DNA of 64,000 bases from Gnetum montanum (GCA_015680685.1 MNCI01014538.1:386784-450783), one strand, 5' to 3'. Counted from the first letter of the stretch, positions 13,254-25,250 are shown. Numbers and translations are program-made. Notes: generated by a model not told the origin, from the letters alone.

Positions 13254-14355
13254 ATCGAGAACTTAGAAGGAGGTTGAATAAGTTCCCAAACTTGAAGTCA
13301 AACCTATCACACAAAACACACCAAAAAATTATGTGGTTCCCCAACTTGGGTAGTCGACACTCACAGGGTAGATTCATTCCACACCTCTAGACTTTATTTC
13401 TTCTAAAATGTGGTTTAGAGGACACCACAACCTTTACAAGATTTGAGCTCTACTATGGAGACTTTCATTGCTGCAAAATCTCTCAACCCCACAAGGTCCC
13501 AACAAGCTCAAAATGTAATTAGAGGATCCTGCAACCTTTACAAAATTGAGCTTCCTTTCGGAGTGTTTTGGTGCTACAAAACCACTCAATCTCACAGAAT
13601 CCCGACAAGCTCAATACAGATGCCTTCTTGCAAGAAGCACATCAACCTCACAAGGCAACAACAAAAATAAATAACATAAGGAAAAAATGTAACTACAATT
13701 ATAAGTCCCTATCATTAAAGCTCAATTCAACATACAATTAACATACAATCAAGCAAATGATGTGACAATGAAGGACAAGAGTACTTGAGCATAAATATGA
13801 TAATGATTGCTTTGATGTTGGCAAAACTTACATAATGCTCAAGAATTTGATGTTTTATGATAGCTTTGGACTTTCAACAGCTACCCAATGACTAGTGTAG
13901 ATGTCTCCTTTGAAGTTGGGACATCTACCTGAGATATACCTTAATTTTGGAGAGATGTCTCATTCTAAAGTGGGACATCTCTAGGGAGATGTCTTCTTTT
14001 AGATAGAAGCATCTACTATTTCTCAAAGATGTTTTCCTATGATTTCTTTCTTCTCAACAGAGATCTATATTGTTTCTTGGAGACATCTCCTCAACTCTTG
14101 AACTCTAGTTCCTAAGGCTTTCTCTCATTTATTTGTCTTCTTCCCAATCCTTGGAGTATCTTCATTTGGGTTTTAGTTTTAATCCATGCTCATTCATGTT
14201 TTCATGTTGGCTCATTAGATCTTCACTTTGTATATTTGTTGTAGATCTCATTTTCTTTAAGTCCTTAGTCCTGATGTGAAGTTCTTGTTCATGTCCTATA
14301 AACACATGATCCACAATAAACATTCTTTGTTCTACATTTCTCTTCAATTTTTAAC
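13254..14355. mobile_element. Unclassified insertion inside element D integrase
   Basis: The integrase reading of D is interrupted between about 13253 and 14356 and resumes on both sides, so these 1.1 kb are an insertion. The left edge starts near gagaacttagaaggaggttg, which resembles the start of some Copia-type LTRs; I only remember that pattern and cannot confirm it. Inside are repeated agatgtct and gggacatct motifs (13900-14090) and two related blocks around caacctttacaa (13430 and 13530). No coding domain is visible and no clear target duplication was found. The - strand ORF at 14162-14347 is unrecognised. Confidence 0.45.
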
Positions 14356-17024
14356 GTACCAAAAGATCAACAGTACAATCCTTGACTATGGTCACTTGTA
14401 CCCACTTGGTGCAATAATCAGTAATTACTATAATATATTATTTCCCATTAGACATTAGCATGATGGATCCCATGAAATCAATTACCCAAATATCAAATAA
14501 TTCCAATGACTATATCCACTATTGTAAACCTTTGTTTTTGATTGTGAGTCATCCATCATGTTAACACCTATTACAAGGTTGGATGAACTAGTGTGCATCT
14601 TAGAATATGGTAGGCTAAAAGTAACCTACCATCATCAATTTGAGTATTGTCCTTCATCCTATGTAGTGACCACCACATGGTTCTTCATGTGCATCTTGTA
14701 AGGCTCTTTGTTGAGGCCTAGCCCATCAGTACAGATCTTGTAAAGGTTCTCATTGATTTCCATATAGTGTTTGACTCAGTGGAGAAACTATTTTTTTTTT
14801 CCTATTTCTTTTTCCACTCAACAAGAAGTTTTTGTGTAGTGAGATAGGTCACATAATCAGAAATCAAGAACTTATCTATTGAGATTATAGCCATATCAAT
14901 TCTTGTGAATAGATTTTCACCAAGAAATTAATTCGATAATGATTCATCAATATCTTGCAGTTCCCATCTGAGCCTAGATAGATGATCAACTACAACATTT
15001 TCAATTCCCTTTTTATCTATCATGGTGATGTCAAATTTTTGTAATATCATGAGCCATCTTATCATCCTTCGACTAACTACTAATTTATTCATTAAAAATC
15101 TGATATCACTATGGTCTGTATGAACATAGATAGGATACCTAAACACATAATGTCAAAATTTTTCAAGTGCATATACCACAACCATAAGCTTCTTTTCTAT
15201 AGTGATGTAATTAAGTTGTGTGTTAGTGATGCTTTGATTGGCACAATATATGTAATAAGGTCATTTTTTATCATCCAACTGAGTGAGTACTATTTCTAGT
15301 GTGTAGTTTGAAGCATATGTCATAATGTGGAAGGGTTTGAACTAATCTAAAGCTTGAAGGATTGGTGTTTCAATTAGTTTCTATTTTAACATATCAAATG
15401 TCTTCTCACATAATTTTTTCTAGTGGAATTGTGCATATTTCTTTGTGAGTTCTACCAATGGTTTTGCAATCTTTGAGAAATTTTCAATAAATCTTCTATA
15501 GTATCCTATGTGACTAAGAAATGATCAGACATCCTTAGAAATTTGTTGCCTTTAAGTGATGTTCTATATGACTCTAATCTTCCTTAGACCTACCTCCATT
15601 CCTTTGTGAGATACTCTAGATCCCATAACTATACCATCTTGAACCATTAAATGGCTTTTCTACTAATTGAGCTTTAATTCAATTTCTACACATTGTTTTA
15701 GTACCTACTCTAAACAGTCTAAGGCTTGTTTAAAATCTAGCTCATATGTTAAGAAGTCTTCCATAAAGACTTCAATCCCATTACCAATTTACTTTTGGAA
15801 GATGCTAAATACAAGTCTTTGAAATATAGTGAGTGCATTACACAAGCCAAAAGGCATTTTCTTGTATGTAAACATTCCCCATGGACTAGTGAATGTAGTC
15901 TTTTGTTGATCTTTGGATGTGATATGGATTTGATTTTGCCCACTATATCCATTGAGAAATTTGTAATACTAGTGTGTGCTAATGGTGTCATGGACTTAGT
16001 TAACAAATGACAAAGGAAAATGATCCTTCAATGTGTTTGAATTAAATAATCAAAAGTCAATATAGACCCTCCAATTGCCATCTTTCTTTGGAACAATGAC
16101 TAACAAACTAATCCATTCACTATCTATTATAGGATACATGGACTTGACTTTCAACAAGTTTTCTAACTCCTGTTTAACAACTTCCTTAAGCTTTGGGTTC
16201 AACCTTCTTCAAGGTTGATGACATGGTTTGATAATTGGGTCTGTATAGATTTGGTATTGACAGATGCATGGATCTAGACAAGTTATCTCTTCATAGGACC
16301 ATGCAAATGTAGTAGACCATTTATTTACCACTTTCAAAAACTTATGCTTTTGTTCTTTATCAAGATTGGCATTAATAATTACCAATTTTTTGTTATTTGA
16401 AAATCATATTCTAGTTCATTTGTTAAGGCTTTTAGCTCTAAAGGTTCTAGTTCATACTTCTCTTGTATCTCTAATTGTCCCCATTCGATATCTACTTTTT
16501 GATGTGATTACACATAGGGGTGCTTCCTTCTGAACTGGTCTAACTTATCAGTTTCTTCAATATAGGCACTTGTGATTCTATTTAATGGTTCCATGAATAT
16601 ATTAAATTCTATTTCTTTTGCAATGATTAGTCATTAGGTGTCCTCTTATTATGTGGCTATTGCATATAGGCCTTGTTGTACACACACATCCTCCCTACAT
16701 CAGTTACATGTTGTACTAGTGTCTTGTTTTAGAGTCTAAATTTTTTGCACATAATTCCACCCACTATCATTATACGTAATACATGGAACTCTATGTCTTT
16801 GTATGATTCCAACTTCATCTTCCTTGAAACTTTCCAAGGACAAGTCTCTAATTCCTAGCTTAGCATCCACAATGCTAAGTCATGCTCTTTCCATAATTAT
16901 AGAAAATTCTCCTTTGTTTTTTCCCACATGTATAACTAAGAAATTAGTAGGGTAAGACTAGCCACTTAAGGTGGTGATGACATCTTCTACCTATCCAAGT
17001 GGAACAATGATTCGCTAATCTACA

Positions 17025-17186
17025 AGCTCTAGTTAGATGTTGTTTTTCTTAAGTGAAGGGAGATTCCAAGCTTTCTTAAGTGGAGGGATATTCTAGGCTC
17101 TAGTTAGATGTTGCTTTTCGTAAGTGGAGGGAGATTCCAAGCTCTAGTTAGATGTTTCTTTTCTTAAGTGGAGGGAGATTCCAGGC
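17025..17186. repeat. In-frame 45-bp tandem repeat in element D protease
   Basis: Three successive copies beginning gctctagttagatgt at about 17025, 17097 and 17141. The first has an extra internal 27-bp partial copy and the other two are about 44-45 bp. On the - strand each unit encodes a WNLPPLKKRNI-like peptide, which occurs once at the same place in B and C (for example 34519-34551 in B). Confidence 0.75.
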
Positions 17187-17439
17187 TTTGTACATGTCTT
17201 GTGAACTCAGATTTACTCTTGACCCATAATCTAGTAGAGCCTTGTAGGGTTTATGTCCTACTATCTATAAATACACTAAGGGATTTCCAGGATCTATTCT
17301 TACCTTGGGAAGTGCTCCTACTTTAATCCAATGTGTGACTATTTGGATGAGCATGACAGTTGTTAAATGTTTGTTGGCAAGTTTTAGAAACATAATATTC
17401 TCTAGAAGAGTGTGTGTTGATGTGGTAAAATTAGGTAAA

Positions 17440-18843
17440 GTTTTCATCCTTTAAACCTTTTCAGGACTTGTTTTGAAAAATGGATGTTTCCTAGATGTAG
17501 GTTCATTTACTATTACATCCTCTTGTGTATTAACTACCCTGGTAGCACTTTTTTGCTAGGGTTGCATTGGTAGCTCCCCTTACATGACTAGTCATGATAT
17601 TTATGGTAGGGGGTTAGGTGTGTGTGGTGAAGAACCAATTGTTGGCTGAGGTATGTAAGAATTTGAAATCATGCAAGAAGATATGGATCTATGATATTCT
17701 AGTGGATAATAGTGTGAAAAGGTGTCAACTAAAGCATTCCTTGGAGAGATTGGACATTGAACATAATATCCATAAGGACATGCTTGCCTATATGGATACT
17801 TCTACCTTGGTGGTGGCATCCCCTGCTAGTATTGTTCTTATGATTTAGGATAAGCTTCACATGGATAATATGATGGTTGGTAAGGTTTTTGGAAGTTACC
17901 TTGTGGGTAAGGTACTCGTCTTGACACTTGTTTCTTGAAAAATCCTGAATTAAGCGAATATGCTCTAGACTCTTGCAAATGAACCATCACAAGACAACAT
18001 CCCATAGGATATTCATATTTGCATACTTTGCATTCTTCATCATCTTCTAAACCAAAGTTTGTTAATTCTTCAACTATAGCAACTATTCCTTTATTTCTAT
18101 AATTTTCTTATCTATTATCTCTTCTTTTCTTCTTTTCCTTGTCTTTGTCTAGAGCCTATTAAGTCTTCTCTTCTACTATCTTGAGTGTAGTAGTAAATTT
18201 TTCATTTATAGAATCCCATATTTTCTTTACCTTAGTTGCAATATCATTAACTAATTTTTGGATGGGTGGAGTCTTCCTCTAGATCATATCCTTGAAAGTT
18301 TTTTCTTCTTGTCTTTTGCATATTCTCACATCCCTTTTTCTTATTATGGGATCTTGATTGTATAATTCAATTGATTCTATTTTCTTTAATTATTCTTCCT
18401 CTTTTGTCACCTAGTCTATAAGTCATTGAATTTGATGGGCTATCATTCAGATAACGTGCCTTGGGCATATACCCCAAGAGTTTCTCTAGTCTTGTTCCTC
18501 AACCCATTAATGATATGTCTAAGTTGCTTCCTTTGAGAAAATTGATGGCTTGGGCATTAATGAAGTAATGAATGGTACTACCCATTACCACATTAAGGGA
18601 TTCATGTGTCCCTTGTGTCCATCCTTGAATTTTTTTTCTCAAGTTGGTCACTCTAGAATAAGTTTGATACTTGTCATTAAAGAGCTCCAACATGGTACTC
18701 CATCTTTGAATCGATTTCAATTCTAAAGACTTACACCAACTCTCTACTTCTTTGATGAGGATTCTAGAAAATAACTTCAATTTATGCCAATCGTTCTCTA
18801 TATTTTGTAGGGCACATGCATCATGAAAGGCTTAAGGTGGTTC
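17440..18843 (-). pseudogene. Element D gag, distal part (after the E insertion)
   Basis: Capsid-distal remnant of the D gag. The stretch 18499-18780 is open on the - strand and contains TMLELFNDKYQTYSRV and LRKKIQGWTQGTHE, matching B near 32955-33045. Further left the sequence decays into stops. A region near 17850-18240 corresponds to the Gln/Tyr/Pro-rich end of gag. The right edge joins element E at 18843/18844. The other part of the same gag resumes at 24083, because E interrupts the capsid coding sequence just after the GGYN signature. Confidence 0.75.
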
Positions 18844-19425
18844 TATGACATCCTGTTCCCAGATGTCATAGAAAACGTTGAATATACATTACATTAGACA
18901 TTATGCATAAGAAGACAATATACCAAATGTCAAATATATGTAACATTCAACATTATGCATAAATAAGATAATAGGAAAAGTGCAAAAAGAGAAAGAAAAG
19001 AATGCTTTATTAATAAGGAATAGAGTATCTGAATCATGCTCTAAGAATGTTCCTTAAGGTTTTCTTCCTTCAGCATCTATCCCTTAGAAGCAATCCAGCA
19101 CTACCACCATGATTAGGCCTATTACTTGATTAGAAGGGATGGCCAGTTTACATTCTATCCTGCTTCACCTAGCTCCTGTGACTTGCCTATATCAACTCTA
19201 CCACTCCATGCCTAGCATGACCTCTAAACCTGAGTATAAATGCCTTAGGTCAAGCCCCCCAAAGGTTACCTTATGAGACATGTCTGTTATTACAACATGT
19301 CCTTTCAAGTTTTAATTACAACTACCCTCTCAGGTCTTGTTATGATAACAACAACCACGTGTTATGAAGGGACACCATCTTCATTAAGAAACAAAATCAT
19401 TTTGAAATGGGGACATGATAATATA
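18844..19425 (-). repeat. 3' LTR of element E
   Basis: 582 bp. On the - strand it starts TATTATCATGTCCCC after the polypurine tract and ends GGATGTCATA, where the relatives have TGTCACA, so the terminal CA appears to have mutated to TA. It matches 23775-24077 and, in the opposite orientation, 29338-29870 block by block (for example ttacaacatgtccttt near 19289, and taatgtct with a tttatgcataatg-like block near 18893-18915). Confidence 0.8.
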
Positions 19426-19440
19426 ACCCCCTTAGGTTTT
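19426..19440 (-). other. Polypurine tract of element E
   Basis: On the - strand the sequence reads aaaacctaaggggg directly before the 3' LTR. The equivalent site in element F is gaaacctaagaaggg just before 29338. This is the expected plus-strand priming site and supports the orientation of E. Confidence 0.65.
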
Positions 19441-19879
19441 GTTCAACCTCAAAGTCTACATTCATTATCTTCTTCCAACTCCAGTACTTCCACTATGCTC
19501 TTATTCTTCAATAATTTGATTTCTCCTTTAAACATGAAGTTGTTTCTTACTTATTCTGAAAACAAGATATAGGTGAGAAAAATTTATGGAAAATTAAATA
19601 TTACTTTCTTAATACTTACCTCATTTCCTAAGATAATGCCAAGAGGTGAATTAAAGATCTACCAACCACCAATCACCAGTCCTAACCAAGGTCACACAAA
19701 GTGCAACTTGGATCTAGTTATCCATGTGAAGGCAAGGCAAATCATTTATTCCCAACTTTCATTACCTTAGATATTTTTACTTTTATAATTCAAATATAAA
19801 TTAAACAATGAAAAATAATAATATTTATCAATAAAAGTAAGAGTGAGATACTTCCTGATCTTGATTAACCTTATGAATT

Positions 19880-21010
19880 GATTAAAGTAATTGTAATTCT
19901 ACCATAATTGGTATATGATTATATGGTCTTGTTTGGGATGGCAAGGCTTGATCTTGACTCTTCTCAACTTCTTCTTTAGAAATTAACTCTAGAAACTTGG
20001 TAACTTGGAAGAATTGGACATTGTACAAAATATAATCTAAGGTCTTAATGAAAAATGTTGTTAATCCATCCTCATTAATCATAGTAGAGTAATTGGTAAA
20101 TTGTGATTCTTGATGAGTACTATCCATTAACATCATTTGTCCTTGAATTCTGGAATCTAATTTATCTCTTAAAGATTCAAAATAAGCTATTATATGCATT
20201 AGCCAATGGAATTGTATGTTGAATTGATAGAAACATCTTATTCAAATTAGCTTCATCCTCCAAGGATTCCTTTACACATCCATATTTTAAGAATTGATAA
20301 CACCACCTCTAACTTTTCCATTAAAGTCTCCACAAAGAATAATTGGCATTGGATCAGTATAACCTAGGAATAACTTATTCTTCAAACTTTCTTCTATTTA
20401 CTTAATCAAGTATGCTCCTTCACATAGTCTAACATCTAAATATGTTGGTTTGGCAATTAAATGTGTGCTGACTATGCATACACATCTTCCCTATGGATGG
20501 ACTTTTAGAATAGCTACCAAGGCGATGTGATTTTTCTGAAATCTTAATTGTTCTTTCTTTTTCATGATTTGAATTTATGGAATTTCAAAAATCATATTTT
20601 CTAAACTTCATTTAAATCTTTGTATCAATTCAAACTTGACTTCTTTATAAAAGATCTCACAACCAACCATGTGATTTCTACAATATGCTAATCTGTATGG
20701 TTCAAAAGAAGAACTTTTGTAAGAACCTTTTTGCTTATAAATACCGCTACATCCCATCTTTTCCAGATCTAGTTGGAATTAGTACAGAAATTCCCATGAA
20801 AAGACTTCTTATAGACATAGAACATCAACATCCAAATCTTGTAACTCTACTAAAATGCATTGATATTAATATTCATGCCAATCCAAAGCCCATGGTGGAC
20901 ATAGTAGATGTTGTTTCTCGCTTACTAAGGATCTTGCAAGCACATTGTATGTTGCAACTTTCATTCTCATTCTTCGATTCTCTTCTAGATCATTTCTCTT
21001 CATGGTTATC
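19880..21010 (-). pseudogene. Captured CCR4/nocturnin-type EEP nuclease pseudogene, copy in E
   Basis: An intron-free remnant of an exonuclease-endonuclease-phosphatase domain of the CCR4 deadenylase type. Read from about 20985 leftwards: MRMKVATYNVLARSL (metal-site Asn in YNVLA), CPPWALDWHEY, LQDLDVDVLCL then a stop where LQEV is expected (the catalytic Glu follows the stop), GIYKQKGS, FYKEVKFELIQR, VSTHLIAKPTYLDVRL, IILCGDFNGK (the catalytic GDFN) and, in the open stretch 20199-19882, FTNYSTM...TLDYILYNVQ and a degraded C-terminal NHIPIMVELQLL, where PSDH is usual. It covers about 360 codons, the length of the whole catalytic domain. Several stops make it non-functional. Host CCR4-like genes have introns, so the absence of introns suggests capture from an mRNA. 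Confidence 0.75.
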
Positions 21011-21731
21011 ATACACCTTGTGAAAATAAGATTATGACTGTCCATGTCATTTAGTCATATGTGTTGATTGTAGCACAAATTGATATACATCTTCTTGATC
21101 ATTTTTATTCATCAACTGATTCCCCAACTAATCATCAACTAAACTAATATTGACACATCAACTGATTAATTGATTTAATACATTATCTAATTCTTAACAT
21201 TATATAACTACATCATCTAATTTTAGTAATATATAATTACATCATCTAATTCTTAATGACCTTTCTACCCACCATAAAGACATTGACTCTAGTAGTGTAA
21301 CTAATGACATGCTGTAGAGATCTTAAGGCTATTTGCAAAGGTTATTTTCTCAACAAGGCATGATTACTTATCCTTATGTTTTTTATTTTAAAGGCATAGT
21401 TTCATGATATTATCAAATTATTAGGTACCTGGATGATAAATCTAACCTCATCATTGAGTTTAAAAGGGTGAAAAATGTTGCAAATGACTATTCATATGTT
21501 AAAAATGGACATCGTATACTCGAGTTATACTAAAATTAAACTTTTAAGGGTATTCAGGCACTATATCTAGAAAGGGGAAAAACTACTCTTCAAGGTTTCC
21601 TGGGATGGATTTGACTTCACTATTGCATTTGAAAGGTTGAAATTTATAGGAAACGACTCTTCATTTGTCAAAAAAGGCTTTCACAATCAAAACTTATGGC
21701 TTCTGAAATCTATAACCTTTAATACAAAAAA

Positions 21732-21792
21732 CAAGACTTCCCAAGAGGTCACCCATCCCAGTTCTATTCCAAGACGAGCACACTTAATTATG
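21732..21792 (-). other. 5S rRNA-derived internal promoter remnant in element E
   Basis: On the - strand, 61 bp match the second half of plant 5S rRNA: a box A-like aattaagtgtgct, an intermediate element-like gaactgggatg, and a box C-like gggtgacctcttgggaag, in order and at native spacing. The 5' third of 5S is missing. Other LTR elements (Cassandra TRIMs) are known to carry 5S sequence, but in the LTR; here it lies in the internal region. Whether it can still recruit Pol III is unknown. Confidence 0.75.
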
Positions 21793-22149
21793 AAATTTTT
21801 ATCTTCATTACTACAAATGTGCCAAATTCTATTTTTGCAAATTATTTTTGTATTTTCTTATTTTAAATCTCATTTGATGATAGAAATTTTGAATTTCCTT
21901 TCAGTTGACGAAAATTTCAAATTTTTTGTCATTTAACTAAAACATTTTCATTACCATCAAGGCAAGGATGACAGCAAGTGTAGAGCGATGACAATGATTA
22001 CGATGGCCTAGGTGATGTAGGGTTGGTGGGCAACATAAGGTGGCAATGCTGAGTGCTAGGTAGTTGGGTAAATAAGCATTGGGCAACGTGTCAAGATGGC
22101 GATGGTGGTCAACGAGCACAAAGGTGGCATTGTGGAAAGCACAAAAGCC

Positions 22150-22490
22150 ATTTTTCTAGCCTGTGAAACCTAGGCGAAGGCCGATGTGACCCACATGAGG
22201 GCTTGCATAGCCCTAAGCAAGGCTAGCACAACTTGCACTAGGGCTTGCACAAGGGCCGAAGTGGCTAGGGTAGGGCTAGCATGGCCTCCACATGGGCCCA
22301 TGCAACCCTCAAAGGGGCCTATGTAGCTTCCATAGGGACCTATGTGGCCCTCAAAGAAGGTCAACATGCCCAGTGCTAGACCGGTGTGGCCCAAGCAGGG
22401 TCTACACTGCCCATGCAAGGGTCTATGCAGCCATCGCAAGGAACATTGCAGTCCACACAAGTGGCACTATTAAGCATGATTTCTAGGGTT
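22150..22490. repeat. GC-rich degenerate short-repeat tract in element E
   Basis: A locally GC-rich block in AT-rich surroundings, built from degenerate units of roughly 20-30 bp around tgcatggccc and agggctagcac. ORFs on both strands (22170-22460 and 22292-22486) are repeats of Gly/Pro/Cys or Ala/Leu residues and look like by-products of the repeat. No coding function is assigned. Confidence 0.5.
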
Positions 22491-22537
22491 TTGGCATTGA
22501 AAAAATAGATGTTAATGATGGCACTGGAGGATGTCAG

Positions 22538-22716
22538 GGATGCCTATGATCGGTGACACTGTTAATGCCCATAGAACACTAGGGATGCCTATGATTCATG
22601 GCATTGATGACATCTACATAGTGCCAGGGATGCATATAATCAATGGTGCTATTGATGCCTATGGAGCACTAGGGATGCCTATGATTCACAGTGCCATTGA
22701 TGTTTAACAATACCAT
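22538..22716. repeat. Four-copy 45-bp tandem repeat in element E
   Basis: Units start at 22538, 22582, 22627 and 22672, each beginning gggatgcctatgat or a close variant, followed by a gcattgatg-like middle and an agcacta-like end. Unit lengths are 44-45 bp. No counterpart is visible in element F, which is truncated before this region. Confidence 0.75.
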
Positions 22717-23755
22717 AGAAGGTGGACACTATAGGACATAGTGCACATAAAAGACAATAGGCATGTGCGGCAAAGCGATGGATCAAGCGGTGATGATGAA
22801 CTAAGCAGCGACGATAGGCGAGGACCGAGAGGATGGTGCATGGCAACTTGGGGCAATAGCCCTCACAATATGGGCTACACTAGCCCCCTGTAAGGCTAGT
22901 GTGATCCTCTCAAGGCTTGCACGGCCTGCAGGCCAATGCAGCGTAGCCCTTGCTGGCCATCAAAAATTTATTTTTAAAAAAATTGATTTGGGGCTCAAGG
23001 TCAAATCCACAACCTCTCGCTTCCTCCATTTTTTGTTGATTAAATAAAAAAGTAAAATTAATTTTAAGATTCTTTAAAAACACTTTTTTTAATTTTAAAA
23101 TTGTATGTAACTTGATAAACACTGTATCTCCCAAACGGTGAGTCAAATTTCAACAAAATTGTTACCATTGGAATTGTCTAAATGAGTACTATGCATTATA
23201 CTTAGTCTTAGGGTTCAAAAATGAAATTTAATTTTCAAAATTTTTAAAATATTCAAATTAGCTTATTTTATCAAATTGACATTACTAAGTTGATATATAG
23301 AAGACATGATGAGTTATAAATGATGCTAAGTCACTTAGGATGATGAGTTTCACAAGATCAATTTTAGGTCATGGTTACTAAATTTTTGGGAGAGACTAAA
23401 AAATGACCTTAATTAATTAATATTTATAGCATTAAAATGGGTAGGAGTTGCCTGGACCAGTGTATCCTTATCTTATCAACATCTCTTGCCATTGATGAAT
23501 CTTGATGGGACATAGTCAAATCTTCACTAGTTAATGATATCCATGAAAGAATTTTGCTGGTTGGTGGGATCTATGTCTTTTGTAGATATTTGATCCATTA
23601 TTCATGGAATTTATGGAACGGTATCTTGTGGCTTACATCTCAGACATATGATACATCCAGTGATGATCAATGATTTTCCTTGTGTCATGGCTTCATGGTT
23701 CATCATTAGGTTCATTGTGTAGTGGGCCCATGGTTCTGAATGGCCCTTGGGTCAT

Positions 23756-23774
23756 GGTTTACTCTAATACCAAT
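23756..23774 (-). other. Primer binding site of element E
   Basis: On the - strand, attggtattagagtaaac follows the LTR end TGTCACA directly. This is the initiator-methionine tRNA type of primer site (consensus tggtatcagagc) with one change, and it fixes the - orientation of E. Confidence 0.7.
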
Positions 23775-24077
23775 TGTGACATNTTGCCACCATGGTTACG
23801 CCTATTACCTAGCCAAAAGTAATGGTCAATCCACTTCCTATCTCACTTTACCTAGCTCTTGTGACTTGCCTATTCTAGCTCCACCACTCCATGCTTGGCA
23901 TGACCTCTAAGCCAAGGTATAAATGCCTTACATCAAACTCCCAAAGGTTACCTCATGAGACATGTCTATTATTACAACATGTCCTTTTAGGTCTTGTTAT
24001 GATAATAGTAATCACTTGTTATAAAGAGACACCATCTTCGTTAAGCAACAACATCATTTGGGAATGGGGACGTGATA
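23775..24077 (-). repeat. 5' LTR of element E (shortened at an N)
   Basis: About 303 bp against 582 bp for the 3' LTR. The outer part matches 19070-19425 well, but about 240 bp next to the primer-site end are missing. The break falls at the N at 23783, so the loss may be a collapsed assembly gap. Confidence 0.7.
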
Positions 24078-24082
24078 AGTGC

Positions 24083-25103
24083 TATGGATCTACATTATAT
24101 CCACCTTCAAATTTCAAGATATTATTCATATCTAGTCACTTCATATGACTATCCTTTACATGTCTAATAGGAATAGACACTACTTCCCTAATGTTGATCA
24201 TGCTATGAGTGGCTAGTAGGTGTTCTTCATAGTCCTTAGGTTTGTGAGCTCTATGGTAGTAGTGATCCCTTCGATGCTCATAATGCTTTCTTCCTTCATG
24301 TTTGGCTCTTTCTCTTCTTTGCTCATGATCATCTTCTTCTTCATCAGGATGTCTTCTCTTATGCTCATATCTCATAGGATCCCTTTGTCTTTTCTTATCG
24401 TGATCCATCATTCTTCTTTCTCTCTTATCATACTCTCGAAAAGAATCTGAGAAGAAAGAGGAAGAAGTTGGAGAATGGTGTTGGCTAGTTTTTCTTATGT
24501 GACTCCATGATTCATCCCTTTTTTAATTCATTGTAGGTCATAGGCCTTGAGTTCCTCCTAAGTATGGAGTCTTCCTTGTCTCCTCTTGGCATTTCTATAA
24601 GAGCTGAATGCAACTATGGATAAGTGATGTTTGGGATTGAGATCCATGGGTTTGATAGAATTTCTTCATGTGGGACATACATCATTTCTTTCCTGTAGGA
24701 TAATCATTTGTGGTACCTTCTTTCCTTTATCCAGCTCATGTCTTATTTCCATAGCAACATCCCTTTTTATCTAGACCTTTATTGGTTGGTATGGTCTAGT
24801 CATGTGTTTCATGATATGGTACCCTCCTTGTACATGGCTGAGGCTTGACATTAGGAGGGTTGCTTGCAGCATAGACAGTGCAAAAGGTTCTAAAGGCAAG
24901 ACAATGTGGTCCTGTAGATTTCTCCACCTTAGTTGTTCATATTGATGAAAAATAAATGTGAAATCAGGATAATATGGATTAGTGTAAGCATAGGAAATCC
25001 TAATTTGCATGGGCCCACTCCAACCTTCTTCATCATATCCCTTGTCATGACTCTTATGAATTTCATTAGCAGGTGGTGATTTCTCCTTGAGTGTGAAAGC
25101 CAT
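24083..25103 (-). pseudogene. Element D gag, proximal part
   Basis: The 5' part of D's gag, from a plausible ATG at 25103 (MAFTLKEKSPPANEIHK). The first 110 codons are open and contain SYAYTNPYYPDFTF, corresponding to YDHLDKYVPNFTFI in B. The open stretch 24411-24136 is extremely rich in His, Arg, Asp and Glu and ends VSIPIRHVKDSHMK, the family motif just before MNNI. The reading then runs into the E insertion at 24077-24082. The charged linker is shared with A, B and C, so it is a family trait; nucleic acid binding would be a guess. Confidence 0.75.
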
Positions 25104-25231
25104 TTTGTGCTTTTGATGCTTTTACTTGTGTATGTGTGTTAAAAGAATTGGTGCAAGTGTGAAAGATAGACTTTATAATTCTTAATACAATTAACTCTTA
25201 TGAAATCACCTACTCAGTAAACATTAACACA

Positions 25232-25250
25232 TCCTCAGCAATACTACCAA
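25232..25250 (-). other. Primer binding site of element D
   Basis: On the - strand, ttggtagtattgctgagga immediately follows the LTR end. It aligns with the Athila-type site tggcgccgttgccgggga if the CpG-rich positions have decayed to TpG or CpA, as in B and C. Confidence 0.6.

Larger units (their letters stand above)
12465..17439 (-). pseudogene. Element D pol remnant (PR-RT-RH-IN)
   Basis: Read from right to left. Protease lies at about 17420-17000, with LLDYGSRVNLSSQDMY replacing the usual LLDSG. RT lies at about 16250-15420, with KMPFGLCNALTIFQ near 15860 and VFMEDFLTY at about 15745-15770, where the first catalytic Asp is Glu. RNase H lies at about 15420-14920, with VHTDHSDIRFLMNK near 15110. 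Integrase occupies 14700-14356 and 13253-12465, interrupted by the 1.1 kb insert; the distal part reads NDVLWAYRSTWKPPIRYLPY near 12940-13000. The last part near 12465-12700 is the C-terminal region, with a stop between its two halves. The gene is dead in every domain. Confidence 0.8.
18844..24077 (-). mobile_element. Element E: non-autonomous LTR retroelement with captured EEP gene and 5S-like module
   Basis: A 5.2 kb element inserted in D's gag. Read on the - strand: 5' LTR (24077-23775), a primer site complementary to initiator-Met tRNA (ttggtattagagt, about 23774-23756), about 1.8 kb with no recognised domain, a 5S rRNA-like stretch (21792-21732), a CCR4-type nuclease pseudogene (about 21010-19880), a tail, a polypurine tract (aacctaaggggg, about 19438-19426) and the 3' LTR (19425-18844). 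I see no gag, protease, RT, RNase H or integrase. The flanks ggttc (18839-18843) and agtgc (24078-24082) may be a diverged 5-bp target duplication, matching at three of five positions. The 5' LTR is shortened at an N (23783). Element F is a relative. Confidence 0.8.

Noticed and set aside
19880-21010. Reading the EEP pseudogene as a LINE endonuclease
   Set aside because: The motif wording (CPPWALDW, YKQK, GDFN then SAY and TLDYI, final NHI-MVE) is that of CCR4-type proteins, no LINE RT follows it, and it sits between an LTR-type primer site and a polypurine tract.
20685-21023. 112-codon + strand ORF, and the similar - strand ORF at 26984-27199
   Set aside because: They resemble each other only because both lie antisense to the two captured nuclease copies.
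22170-22486. ORFs of repetitive composition in element E
   Set aside because: Open on both strands because of the GC-rich short repeat; no protein similarity recognised.
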